From Alphaproteobacteria bacterium (GTDB lineage Bacteria > Pseudomonadota > Alphaproteobacteria > GCA-2731375): DNA of 32,437 nucleotides. Below, piece after piece: positions 1-7,197 of the stretch. The position numbers and the translations under genes are program-made. Location of the stretch: positions 1 through 32,437 of the forward strand of contig VGEV01000029.1 in the NCBI GenBank assembly GCA_016869175.1, written 5' to 3'. Numbering within the stretch: position 1 is the stretch's first letter; every line of letters starts with the position of its first letter. Under the pieces are notes generated by a model. The model saw only the letters and a list, made by a program, of their open reading frames with translations, was not told where the DNA came from and did not search any database.

Positions 1-9
1 CACCTGCAT
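1..9 (-). CDS. 5' end of an unidentified gene running off the left edge
   Basis: On the minus strand an ATG at 9-7 is followed by two codons (Met-Gln-Val) before the window ends. It is preceded at 21-16 by AAGGAG, with six bases between, which is an ideal ribosome binding site. This makes a real start codon likely, but only three codons are visible and no function can be given. The gene would be downstream of the MaoC-like gene on the same strand, about 260 bases away, so it may have its own promoter. Confidence 0.35.
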
Positions 10-59
10 GGGGTTCTCCTTTGCTTCGAGTCTCAGCAACCCGAGCTTCGGAGAACCCC
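10..59 (-). promoter_or_regulatory. Inverted repeat enclosing the ribosome binding site of the left-edge gene
   Basis: GGGGTTCTCC at 10-19 and GGAGAACCCC at 50-59 are perfect 10-base inverted repeats separated by 30 bases. In a minus-strand transcript the second arm contains the GGAG ribosome binding site and ends directly at the ATG at 9. A closed stem would therefore hide the translation start. No T-run follows on the minus strand, so a terminator is less likely. The remaining bases 60-270 hold no convincing gene; a promoter for the left-edge gene is expected there but none stands out. Confidence 0.4.
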
Positions 60-270
60 TTCCCTTACTCAACCCGCCTCACTTCTGTGCGAACCCGGAC
101 AGCCGGCGACCGCGCGCCCGTCGTGGTCGGCAGGGCAGCGTGACGGGAAGACCTCGAGATGAACAGGATGTGCGCCGGGGACGTGGCCTCCGCCATGCCG
201 GTCCGGCAAGCCTGGCGACAAGGCCGCGCCTCTCTTCCCCAGGCCGTCCGGTCGGCGGCCCGTCGACCCG

Positions 271-726
271 CTATTGGTCGCGGCCCGCCATCATGCGCAA
301 CGGATTGTAGGTGATCACCGCCTCGCCCCTCTGGTTGACGATGCGGTTGAAGGTGCGGACCAGGCCGCGGTTGTTGCGCGTGGGCTTTATTTCCGTCACT
401 TCGCACTCGACGTGAATGGTATCGCCGGCGAAGGTCGGTCCCTTGACGTTCAATTCCATCTTGAGGAACGCCAGCCCGGTATGCTGCATGGTGGACTGAA
501 CCAACAGGCCCTCGGCGAAGCTATAGACCAGGGCGGCCGGCGCCACCCGGCCCTTCATCGGCGCATGCTCCTTCAGATATTCAAGGTCGGTGAACAGCAC
601 TTCCAGCATGCCGGTGCAGCCGATGAAGTTGACGATGTCCGGCTCGGTCACGGTGCGGCCGACGGTCTTGAACCGCTCGCCAAGGCTGAGGTCGTTCCAA
701 TGCAGGCCAAGCCCGACGGTGCGCAT
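271..726 (-). CDS. MaoC-like hot-dog fold protein
   Basis: A protein of 151 residues, the usual size of a single hot-dog domain of the MaoC/(R)-hydratase family, which acts on acyl-CoA thioesters in the cytoplasm. It is the last gene of a minus-strand operon after an acyl-CoA dehydrogenase and a CoA-transferase. Nine bases separate it from the CoA-transferase stop, and that TAG is part of its own ribosome binding site (TAGGAG). The family motif G-D-x-N-P-L-H-x-D aligns with residues 39-47, which read GMLEVLFTD. The catalytic Asp and His positions are thus Met40 and Phe45, while Asp47 is kept. Hydratase activity is doubtful; a thioesterase-like or binding role is possible. The fold is fairly certain, the reaction is not. 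Confidence 0.8.
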   Translation of the reverse strand: MRTVGLGLHWNDLSLGERFKTVGRTVTEPDIVNFIGCTGMLEVLFTDLEYLKEHAPMKGRVAPAALVYSFAEGLLVQSTMQHTGLAFLKMELNVKGPTFAGDTIHVECEVTEIKPTRNNRGLVRTFNRIVNQRGEAVITYNPLRMMAGRDQ

Positions 727-735
727 GCGATGCTC

Positions 736-1938
736 CTAGTTTGGCGGCAGCAGCAGAGCGCCGCTGGCTCTGAGGCTGTCGATCTCGGCGTCGCTGAAGC
801 CGATCTCGCGCAGCAGTTCGGGGCCGTGCTCGCCGAAGCGCGGCGCCGGCCGGCGGATTTCGCCGGGCGTCGCCGATAACGTGACCGGCACGCCGGTCAG
901 CAACACCTCGCCCTCGCTGGGATGGTTCTGCCGCTGGAACAGGCCTACTTCCCGCAGGTGTTCGTCCTGCAGCAGCTCGTCCAGGTCGGCCACGGGCGCG
1001 CAGGGGATCTCTTTCTCCTGGCAGGCGCGCAGCCATTCGGCGTTGCTGCGGCTTGCCGCCAGTTCGTCGAGAAACCGGTAGAGCGCATCGATGTTCCGGG
1101 TGCGGCTGCCATAGTCGTGGAACCGCGGATCGGTCGCCAGGTCGGGCCGGCCAGCGATCTCGAACAGCCCCCGCCAATGCCGATCGGTATAGGGCACGAT
1201 GGTGATGAAGCCGTCCTTGCTGCGATAGGGCCGGCGGTAGGGCGTGGTCAGCCGGCCGTACCCGGTCTTGCTGAGGGGCGGCACGAAGCCGGCGCCGTAG
1301 AGGTGCTCGATGCTCATGAAGGCGGTCAGCGTCTCGAACATCGGCACTTCGATGAACTGCCCCTGGCCGGTTCGGGCGCGATGGTACAGCGCCGCCGCGA
1401 TGCTGAGCGCCGCGGTCAGCCCCACGGTCTTGTCTGCCATTACCGTCGGCGCGAAGCGCGGCTCGCCGTCGATGCGGGCGGCCATGCCAGCCAAGCCGGC
1501 ATGGCTCTGGATCAGGTCGTCATAGGCCGGGCGCGCGGCATAGCGGCCCTTCTGCGAATAGCCATAGGCGCCGCAATAGACGATGTCGGGCTTCCGCTTG
1601 GCCACCGCGGCATAATCGAAGCCGAGCTTGGCGATGGCGCGCGGACGCATGTTGTGCATGAAAACATCGGCGCCCGCGATCAACCGGTCGAGCGCGGCCT
1701 TGGCCGCGGGCTGCTTCAGGTCGAGCGCGATCGAGCGCTTGTTGCGGTTGGCGTTGAGAAAGGTGCCGCTCATGCCGTGGTTCCGGTTGGGGCCGACATG
1801 GCGGGTGCTGTCGCCCTCGGGCGGGGCTTCCACCTTGATCACGTCAGCGCCGAGATCGCCCAGCCACTGCGCCGCATAGGGACCCAGCAGCACCGCCGTC
1901 ACATCGATCACGCGGATGCCCGCGAACGGTCCCGCCAT
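736..1938 (-). CDS. Type III CoA-transferase (CaiB/BaiF family)
   Basis: A 400-residue protein of family III CoA-transferases, which move CoA between carboxylic acids through an aspartyl-CoA intermediate. The N-terminal Rossmann-like start (FAGIRVIDVTAVLLGPYAAQ, residues 5-24), ADVIKVE (31-37) and NANRNKRSIALDLK (62-75) are typical. The catalytic aspartate is Asp169 in VMADKTVG. The start ATG at 1938 is preceded by GGGAGAGGGCG. It lies 20 bases after the acyl-CoA dehydrogenase and is probably co-transcribed with it, so it likely activates or recycles the substrate of that dehydrogenase. It is one of three paralogues in the window. The acid substrate cannot be read from sequence. Confidence 0.93.
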   Translation of the reverse strand: MAGPFAGIRVIDVTAVLLGPYAAQWLGDLGADVIKVEAPPEGDSTRHVGPNRNHGMSGTFLNANRNKRSIALDLKQPAAKAALDRLIAGADVFMHNMRPRAIAKLGFDYAAVAKRKPDIVYCGAYGYSQKGRYAARPAYDDLIQSHAGLAGMAARIDGEPRFAPTVMADKTVGLTAALSIAAALYHRARTGQGQFIEVPMFETLTAFMSIEHLYGAGFVPPLSKTGYGRLTTPYRRPYRSKDGFITIVPYTDRHWRGLFEIAGRPDLATDPRFHDYGSRTRNIDALYRFLDELAASRSNAEWLRACQEKEIPCAPVADLDELLQDEHLREVGLFQRQNHPSEGEVLLTGVPVTLSATPGEIRRPAPRFGEHGPELLREIGFSDAEIDSLRASGALLLPPN

Positions 1939-1958
1939 CGCCCTCTCCCTGGTGTGGC

Positions 1959-3125
1959 TCAGTAGGATTTCGGCAGGCCGAGCACCCGCTCGCCCAGATA
2001 GTTCAGGATCATCTCGCGGCTGACCGGGGCGATGCGCGCCACCAGGATCTCGCGGAAGTAGCGTTCGACATGGAATTCCTTGGCATAGCCCATTCCGCCA
2101 TGGGTCAGCACCGCCCGCTCGCAGGCGTGGTAGCCGGCCTCGGCCGCGAGATACTTGGCGGCGTTGGCCTCGGCCCCGCAGGGCTGGCCGCTGTCATAGA
2201 GGGCGGCGGCCTTGAACACCATCAGGTTGGCCGCTTCCAGCTCGGCCCAGCTTTGCGCCAATGGGTGCTGGATCGCCTGGTTCTGGCCGATCGGCCGGCC
2301 AAACACGACGCGCTCCTTGGCATAGGCGGTCGCGCGCTGCAACGCCGCGCGACCCAGGCCAACCGCTTCCGCCGCCACCAGCACGCGTTCGGGATTGAGG
2401 CCGTCGAGGAGATAGTAGAAACCTCGGCCCTCCTCGCCCAGCAGGTCCTCGTCCGGGATCGGCAGGCCGTCGATGAACACCGCGTTCGAATCGACCGCCT
2501 TGCGGCCCATCTTGTGGATTTCGCGCACCTCGACATAGCGGCGGTCGAGGTCGGTGTAGAACAGGCTCAGGCCGTCGGTCGATTTGCGGCATTTGTCGCG
2601 CGGCGTGGTGCGCGCCAGCAGCAGGATCTTGTTGGCGCTCTGCGCGGTTGAGGTCCACAGCTTGCGGCCATGCGCCACCCAGCCTTTGTTGTCGCGTTCG
2701 GCCCGGGTCTCGATGGCCGCCGTATTGAGGCCGGCATTCGGCTCGGTCACGCCGAAGCAGGTGCGGTCCTTGCCCTGGATCAGCGGCGGCAGCAGTCGCC
2801 GCTTCTGTTCCTCGGTGCCGTGCACGACAATGGGGTTGGGGCCAAACAGGTTGATGTGCACCGCCGAGGCGCCGGAGAAGCCGGCACCCGACTGGGCGAT
2901 CGCCTGCATCATCAAGGCCGCCTCGGTGACGCCCAGGCCCGAGCCGCCATATTCCGGCGGCATGGCGATGCCCAGCCAGCCGCCGGCTGCCAGGTCGGCC
3001 ACGAAGTCGTCCGGGAAGCCACCTTCGTCGTCGCGCCTGAGCCAGTAGTCGGCATCGTATTTGGCGCACAGCTTGGTGATGGAATCGCGGATCGATTGCT
3101 GTTCGGCGGTAAGGCTGAAGTCCAT
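1959..3125 (-). CDS. Acyl-CoA dehydrogenase family protein
   Basis: A 388-residue FAD enzyme of the acyl-CoA dehydrogenase family, starting MDFSLTAEQQSIRDSI. It has the N-terminal helical domain, the middle beta domain (FGVTEPNAGLNT and the WTSTAQSANKILLLAR region) and the C-terminal helical domain with HGGMGYAKEFHVERYFRE. The ATG at 3125 was chosen because homology begins there; the open frame continues far upstream with low-complexity, non-homologous sequence. In the usual catalytic-base position (the E of I-x-E-G-T) this protein reads IAPVSREM, so the base would be Pro367. Such members are common but their base must lie elsewhere. It is first in the minus-strand operon with the CoA-transferase and MaoC-like genes and diverges from the EamA gene. 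Confidence 0.92.
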   Translation of the reverse strand: MDFSLTAEQQSIRDSITKLCAKYDADYWLRRDDEGGFPDDFVADLAAGGWLGIAMPPEYGGSGLGVTEAALMMQAIAQSGAGFSGASAVHINLFGPNPIVVHGTEEQKRRLLPPLIQGKDRTCFGVTEPNAGLNTAAIETRAERDNKGWVAHGRKLWTSTAQSANKILLLARTTPRDKCRKSTDGLSLFYTDLDRRYVEVREIHKMGRKAVDSNAVFIDGLPIPDEDLLGEEGRGFYYLLDGLNPERVLVAAEAVGLGRAALQRATAYAKERVVFGRPIGQNQAIQHPLAQSWAELEAANLMVFKAAALYDSGQPCGAEANAAKYLAAEAGYHACERAVLTHGGMGYAKEFHVERYFREILVARIAPVSREMILNYLGERVLGLPKSY

Positions 3126-3254
3126 GGTTGGTCCCGGGTCTCGGCGTGATGCTTCCCCATAGTCTAGCCGAAAGCCGGCGCGCAACACCCGGCCGGGCAG
3201 CGATGCCGGGGCGGCCGCGTTGACAGAGCGGCGGGCGGGGCCTTTGCTGCGGCC

Positions 3255-4169
3255 ATGACTGATGCGCAAGCCCCGGCGGCGGCGCGACCGGCCGGCTTGC
3301 GCAGGGCGGCCGGCGTCGGCTTCGTGTTGCTGCTCGGCATGTGCTGGGGCTTCAACTGGCCGTCGATGAAGCTGGTGCTGGCGGATTTCGACCCTATGTT
3401 CTTCCGCGGCACGTCGGGCGTGGTCGCGGCTGTGGCGATGATGGCGACGGTCTGGCTGGCCGGCACACAGCTGCATGTGCCGCGCGCGGAGATCCGGCCC
3501 CTGGTCGGGGTGTCGCTGTTGAACGTTTTCGCCTTCTCCTTGCTGGTGGTCCTGGCCTTGCGCTTCTACCAGGCCAGCGCCGGCGTGATCATCGCCTACA
3601 CCATGCCGATCTGGGCCTCCCTGATCGGCGGCTTGGTGCTGCGCGAACGGCTCGGCTGGCGGCCATTGCTGGCGCTGGCGCTGGGCGTTTCCGGGCTTGC
3701 CTTGCTGCTGCTGCCGCGCGTGCTGGCCGACGGAGGGCTGCCGGCCGGCTCGCTTTTCGTACTGGGCGCCGCCTTGTTCTGGGCGGTCGGGATCGTCTGG
3801 CAGAAGCGCACGCGCTGGACCATTCCGGTGACGGTGCTGACGGCCTGGCAGCTCACCATCGGCAACCTGCCGTTTCTGCCGCTCGCCATCTGGGCGGCGA
3901 CGGAGAGCGGCCTGCCCGAGCTGCATTGGCCCTCGGCGCTGGCCTGGTGCTACGCCACCTTCATCGGCACCATCGGCGGGCACTACTTCTTCTACCGCAT
4001 CGTCGCGGTCTATCCGGTCAGCATCGCCAGCATCGCGAGCCTGGCGGTGCCGGTGTTTGGTGTCACCGGCAGTGCCGTGCTGCTGGGCGATCGGATAACC
4101 TTTGCCGTGGCGGCGGCACTGGCCTTGGTACTGACGGCCGTATCGCTGGTGCTGTTCGAGCGCCGTTAG
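3255..4169 (+). CDS. DMT superfamily (EamA) transporter
   Basis: A 304-residue inner-membrane protein with about ten hydrophobic segments arranged as two EamA repeats (roughly residues 15-145 and 160-300). Features include MCWGFNWPSMKLVL in the first helix region, AYTMPIWASLIGGLVLRE at the end of repeat 1, and SIASLAVPVFGVTGSAVLLG in repeat 2. The family exports or takes up amino acids, nucleotide precursors and other small metabolites. It diverges from the acyl-CoA dehydrogenase operon across 129 bases and is followed 23 bases later by the GH19-like gene. It could move the substrate or a by-product of the local catabolism, but nothing in the sequence gives the cargo. Confidence 0.93.
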   Translation: MTDAQAPAAARPAGLRRAAGVGFVLLLGMCWGFNWPSMKLVLADFDPMFFRGTSGVVAAVAMMATVWLAGTQLHVPRAEIRPLVGVSLLNVFAFSLLVVLALRFYQASAGVIIAYTMPIWASLIGGLVLRERLGWRPLLALALGVSGLALLLLPRVLADGGLPAGSLFVLGAALFWAVGIVWQKRTRWTIPVTVLTAWQLTIGNLPFLPLAIWAATESGLPELHWPSALAWCYATFIGTIGGHYFFYRIVAVYPVSIASIASLAVPVFGVTGSAVLLGDRITFAVAAALALVLTAVSLVLFERR

Positions 4170-4192
4170 GCGGTGCTGGGAGGTGTGATCCG

Positions 4193-4999
4193 ATGCTGAT
4201 CTTGCGGCGTGGCGACAAAGGCCCGGAAGTGCTCTCCGTGCAGCGGGCGCTGCTGTGGGCGGGACAGACACCCGGCCTGCTGGACGGCGACTTCGGCCAG
4301 GGCACCGAAGCGGCGGTCAAGGCTTGGCAACGCAACGCCGGTCAGACGCCGAGCGGTGTCGCCGACGACGCGTTGCGGGCCGCCTTGCCACGGCCCGCCC
4401 CGCCGACCGCCGTTGTCGCGGGCGACGGCGTGCTGGCGTCGGTGGATCTGTCGGTCATGCGCGCGGTCTTCCCGCACACGGCCGAGCGCAATATCACGCT
4501 GCATCTGCCCTTCGTGCTGGGCGGGCTCAAGGATTTCGCGCTGACCGACCGGGTCATGGCCTTGGTGGCGTTGGCCACGATCCGCGCCGAGACCGAGCGC
4601 TTTCTGCCGGTGGACGAGGCCGTCAGCCGCTACAACACCGATCCGGGCGGCGCTCCCTTCGGGCTCTACGACCGGCGCGCCGACCTGGGCAACCAGGGAC
4701 CGCCCGACGGCGAACGGTTCCGCGGCCGCGGCTTTGTGCAATTGACCGGGCGGGCCAACTACCGCCGGCACGGCCCGCTGGTGGGCGTGGCGGACCTGAT
4801 CGATCGGCCGGAACTGGCGAACGATCCCTGGGTGGCCGGCTGCCTGCTGGCCAGCTTCCTGGGGTCGGTGACGACGCGCATTCGCAATGCCGTCGCGGCC
4901 GGCAACCTGAAGGTCGCGCGCGAGGCGGTCAACGGCGGCAGCCACGGCCTCGACCGCTTTCTGGCGGCCTACGCCGCCGGTGCCGCCCGGCTTGCCTGA
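4193..4999 (+). CDS. Peptidoglycan-binding and GH19-like lytic enzyme
   Basis: A 268-residue protein beginning at the ATG at 4193, after a GGGAGG ribosome binding site. Residues about 4-62 form a PG_binding_1 domain (LRRGDKGPEV, LDGDFGQGTEAAVKAWQ). Residues about 80-265 resemble the lysozyme-like GH19/chitinase fold: ATIRAETERFLPV carries the likely acid Glu, and RFRGRGFVQLTGRANY is the signature of that fold. The expected role is cleavage of peptidoglycan or chitin-like glycans. There is no signal peptide and no holin, spanin or phage gene nearby, so how it reaches the cell wall is unclear. Its stop codon directly abuts the stop of the convergent amidohydrolase gene (TGA then TCA). Confidence 0.82.
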   Translation: MLILRRGDKGPEVLSVQRALLWAGQTPGLLDGDFGQGTEAAVKAWQRNAGQTPSGVADDALRAALPRPAPPTAVVAGDGVLASVDLSVMRAVFPHTAERNITLHLPFVLGGLKDFALTDRVMALVALATIRAETERFLPVDEAVSRYNTDPGGAPFGLYDRRADLGNQGPPDGERFRGRGFVQLTGRANYRRHGPLVGVADLIDRPELANDPWVAGCLLASFLGSVTTRIRNAVAAGNLKVAREAVNGGSHGLDRFLAAYAAGAARLA

Positions 5000-5902
5000 T
5001 CAGGGCAGCCGATAGAACCGCCTGGCGTTGTCGTGGAACAGGCCGCGCCGCTCGGCCGGGCTCAGATCCTGCACCATCGCCTTGAAGGCCTCGAACATGG
5101 CGTCGTAGCCGATGCGCACACTGTCGACGGGGAAGTTGGAAGCGAACATGCAGCGTTCCGCGCCGAAGATGTCGATGGTCTCCCGCACGATCGGTCGGTT
5201 GCCTTCGAGCGTCCAGGGGCCAGCGCGCAGGCACAGGCAAGACAGCTTGCAAGACACGTTGGGCTGTTTCGCCAGGGCCCGCATGCCCCGTCGCCAGAGC
5301 GCCAAGCCTTCCGCGCTGCGGTCCCAGGGAAACCCGGTGTGATTCAACACCACCGGGATGTGCGGATGGTCGCCCGCCACCTTGGCCGCTTCCTCCAGAT
5401 GCCAGAACGGTACGCGCAAGTCCCAGGACAGGTTGTATTTCCCCAGCAGCTTGTAGCCGGCGAGCCAGTCGGGATGCTGCATCGTGCGCTTCTGGCCGGC
5501 GACGGACTGGCCGGGCCTGGCGGTGGTGAGGGGCTTGGAACGGATGCCGCGCACCAGGGGGAAGCTCGCCTGTTCGGCCAGGATCGCCTCGGCTTCCGGC
5601 ACGTCGAACCAGGCATGCGCGACGATGGCGGTCGGCAGGCCGTGTTCGCCTGCCACCTTGGTCAGCCAGCGGGTCTCCGCCACCTGCTGTTCGCGGCTGC
5701 ATTCGGCTTCCACATGCACGCTGGCGACGAGGTTGTGTCGGGCGGCGTCGCGCCTGAGGTCGGGCGGCAGATAGACGCGCTTGATGCTGGCATAGTCGCC
5801 AAGGAAGAAGTCATGCGGCTCGCTGTCCATCAGCCAGGGATAGTAGAGCGCCTTGAGATCCCAAAGATGGTGATGTGCATCGACGATCGCCAACTCGTCC
5901 AT
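5000..5902 (-). CDS. Amidohydrolase family protein (lactonase-like)
   Basis: A 300-residue TIM-barrel metal-dependent hydrolase of the amidohydrolase-2 group (COG3618 type, related to L-fuconolactonase and 2-pyrone-4,6-dicarboxylate lactonase). Visible motifs are the HxH in IVDAHHHLWDL (residues 7-17), VHVEAEC, VVLNHTGFPWDRS and the C-terminal MFASNFPVD carrying the catalytic Asp. The start at 5902 follows AGGAG. The group usually opens lactones or hydrolyses C-C or C-N bonds of carboxylates. It resembles the gene at 8408-9310 over its whole length and has the same size, so the two are paralogues. It diverges from the crotonase gene by 85 bases. Confidence 0.9.
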   Translation of the reverse strand: MDELAIVDAHHHLWDLKALYYPWLMDSEPHDFFLGDYASIKRVYLPPDLRRDAARHNLVASVHVEAECSREQQVAETRWLTKVAGEHGLPTAIVAHAWFDVPEAEAILAEQASFPLVRGIRSKPLTTARPGQSVAGQKRTMQHPDWLAGYKLLGKYNLSWDLRVPFWHLEEAAKVAGDHPHIPVVLNHTGFPWDRSAEGLALWRRGMRALAKQPNVSCKLSCLCLRAGPWTLEGNRPIVRETIDIFGAERCMFASNFPVDSVRIGYDAMFEAFKAMVQDLSPAERRGLFHDNARRFYRLP

Positions 5903-5987
5903 CGGAACACTCCTGGCCCTGCATGGCCGTGACTTTACAGGCGCGGCCCTTACGCTGTCACATGGACGCTGGCAACGGAGGTAGACG

Positions 5988-6767
5988 ATGGCCGAGGAGA
6001 TCCATCTCACGCGCGAGGGGCACATCGCCACCATCGTGCTGAACGCGCCCGAGCGCATGAACGCTCTGGGTCTCGACATGTTCCGCGGCTTGCGGCGGCT
6101 GTTGGCGGAATGTGAACGCGACGGCGACGTCCGCGCCATCGTGCTGCGCGGCGAGGGCGGCAAGGCGTTGTCGGCCGGCGCCCATATCGGCGAGTTCAGC
6201 GAGTGGCGCTCGTCCAAGGCCAAGGCGCGCGAATATGCCGGGATCAGCGTGCCGGCCTTCCAGGCATTGTGGCATTGCCGGCATCCGACCATCGCCGCCA
6301 TACAGGGCCTGGCGGTCGGCGGCGGCCTCGGCCTCGCGGCGTGCTGCGATTTCCGGGTGTGCGGCCGGTCCAGCCGGTTCGGCGTACCGGTGAAGCGGCT
6401 GGGCCTGGTCGAAGCGCACGACGAGATGGCGCCGCTGGTGCAGAAATTCGGCGCCAACGTGGCGTTGGAGATCCTGGTGCTGGGCGAAGTGTTCGGCGTC
6501 GAGGACGCTGTGCGCTTGCGTCTGGTCAACAAGGTGGTGGAAGACGACAAGGTGCTGGACGCGGCCTACGACATGGCGCGCAAGATCGCCGAGGGTGCGC
6601 CGCTCGCCGCCCGGTGGCACAAGAAGTTCATCTACCGCCAACTCGACCCCCGGCCGATCGCGCCATCCGAGCAGGACGAAGGCTATGATTGTTATGACAC
6701 CGAGGATTTCCAGATCGGCTACCGCGCGTTCCTGGCCAAGCAGAAGCCGACCTTTGTCGGCCGCTGA
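5988..6767 (+). CDS. Crotonase (enoyl-CoA hydratase/isomerase) family protein
   Basis: A 259-residue crotonase-fold protein preceded by GGAGG at 5977-5981. The oxyanion-hole segments LSAGAHIGEF (residues 61-70) and AVGGGLGLAACCDF (109-122) are present. The two glutamates of classical enoyl-CoA hydratase (GGGCE and QPE, spaced by 20) are replaced here by Gly115 and Val135. It is therefore unlikely to hydrate by the standard mechanism; an isomerase, decarboxylase, thioesterase or C-C hydrolase activity is equally possible. Seven bases separate it from the AcnX small-subunit gene, so the three genes form one operon and probably act on one acyl-CoA or acid intermediate. Confidence 0.9.
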   Translation: MAEEIHLTREGHIATIVLNAPERMNALGLDMFRGLRRLLAECERDGDVRAIVLRGEGGKALSAGAHIGEFSEWRSSKAKAREYAGISVPAFQALWHCRHPTIAAIQGLAVGGGLGLAACCDFRVCGRSSRFGVPVKRLGLVEAHDEMAPLVQKFGANVALEILVLGEVFGVEDAVRLRLVNKVVEDDKVLDAAYDMARKIAEGAPLAARWHKKFIYRQLDPRPIAPSEQDEGYDCYDTEDFQIGYRAFLAKQKPTFVGR

Positions 6768-6774
6768 GGCGGGC

Positions 6775-7197
6775 ATGGGCAACATGCTGCAAGGCATCGG
6801 TGTCGTCGCAGGCATCGCCGAAGGGCCGGCGCTGGTCACGCGCGACGGCGTGGCCTTCAACCTGGGCGTCGACATGACGAGCGGCCGCGTGGTGGAACGC
6901 GGGCACGAACTGGAGGGAGCGTGCCTGAAAGGCGCGGTGCTGGTCTGCCGTGGCGGCAAGGGCTCGGGCGGCTTGTCCTATGGCTTGCTGCAGGTGGTGG
7001 CGAACGGCTGCGGGCCGGTGGCGATTGTGGCCGAGCAGGCCGACGCGCTGATCGCCGCCGGCGCCGTGCTGGCGAACATACCGCTTGTGCACAGGATTTC
7101 GGGGCACGATCGGCTGCGGCCGGGAATGCGGCTCAGGATCGACGGCGGCCAGGGCACCGTGACCGTGCTGAATGGGCAAGGCACGCCATGCGGCTGA
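6775..7197 (+). CDS. AcnX small (swivelling) subunit, DUF126 family
   Basis: A 140-residue protein matching the small swivelling domain of aconitase-X (COG1786). Typical elements are a start with GIGVVAGIAEGPALVT, then HELEGACLKGAVLVCRGGKG and the loop GKGSGGLSYGLLQV (residues 61-74), and a GxRLRIDGGQGTVTV end. In known two-subunit members this domain closes over the Fe-S large subunit; described reactions include cis-3-hydroxy-L-proline dehydration and archaeal phosphomevalonate dehydration. The start at 6775 was preferred to the Met three residues on because it lies seven bases after the crotonase stop. Its 3' end overlaps the large-subunit gene by ten bases. Confidence 0.88.
   Translation: MGNMLQGIGVVAGIAEGPALVTRDGVAFNLGVDMTSGRVVERGHELEGACLKGAVLVCRGGKGSGGLSYGLLQVVANGCGPVAIVAEQADALIAAGAVLANIPLVHRISGHDRLRPGMRLRIDGGQGTVTVLNGQGTPCG

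Noticed and set aside
922-1965. Long plus-strand open frame opposite the CoA-transferase gene
   Set aside because: A compositional shadow of the coding strand with no recognisable domain. The same holds for the many other long antisense frames in the window.
3126-4271. Long minus-strand open frame extending the acyl-CoA dehydrogenase upstream by about 380 residues
   Set aside because: The extension is rich in Arg, Gln, Ala and His with no domain; it is antisense to the EamA gene, a normal effect of GC-rich codon use. The family start is at 3125.
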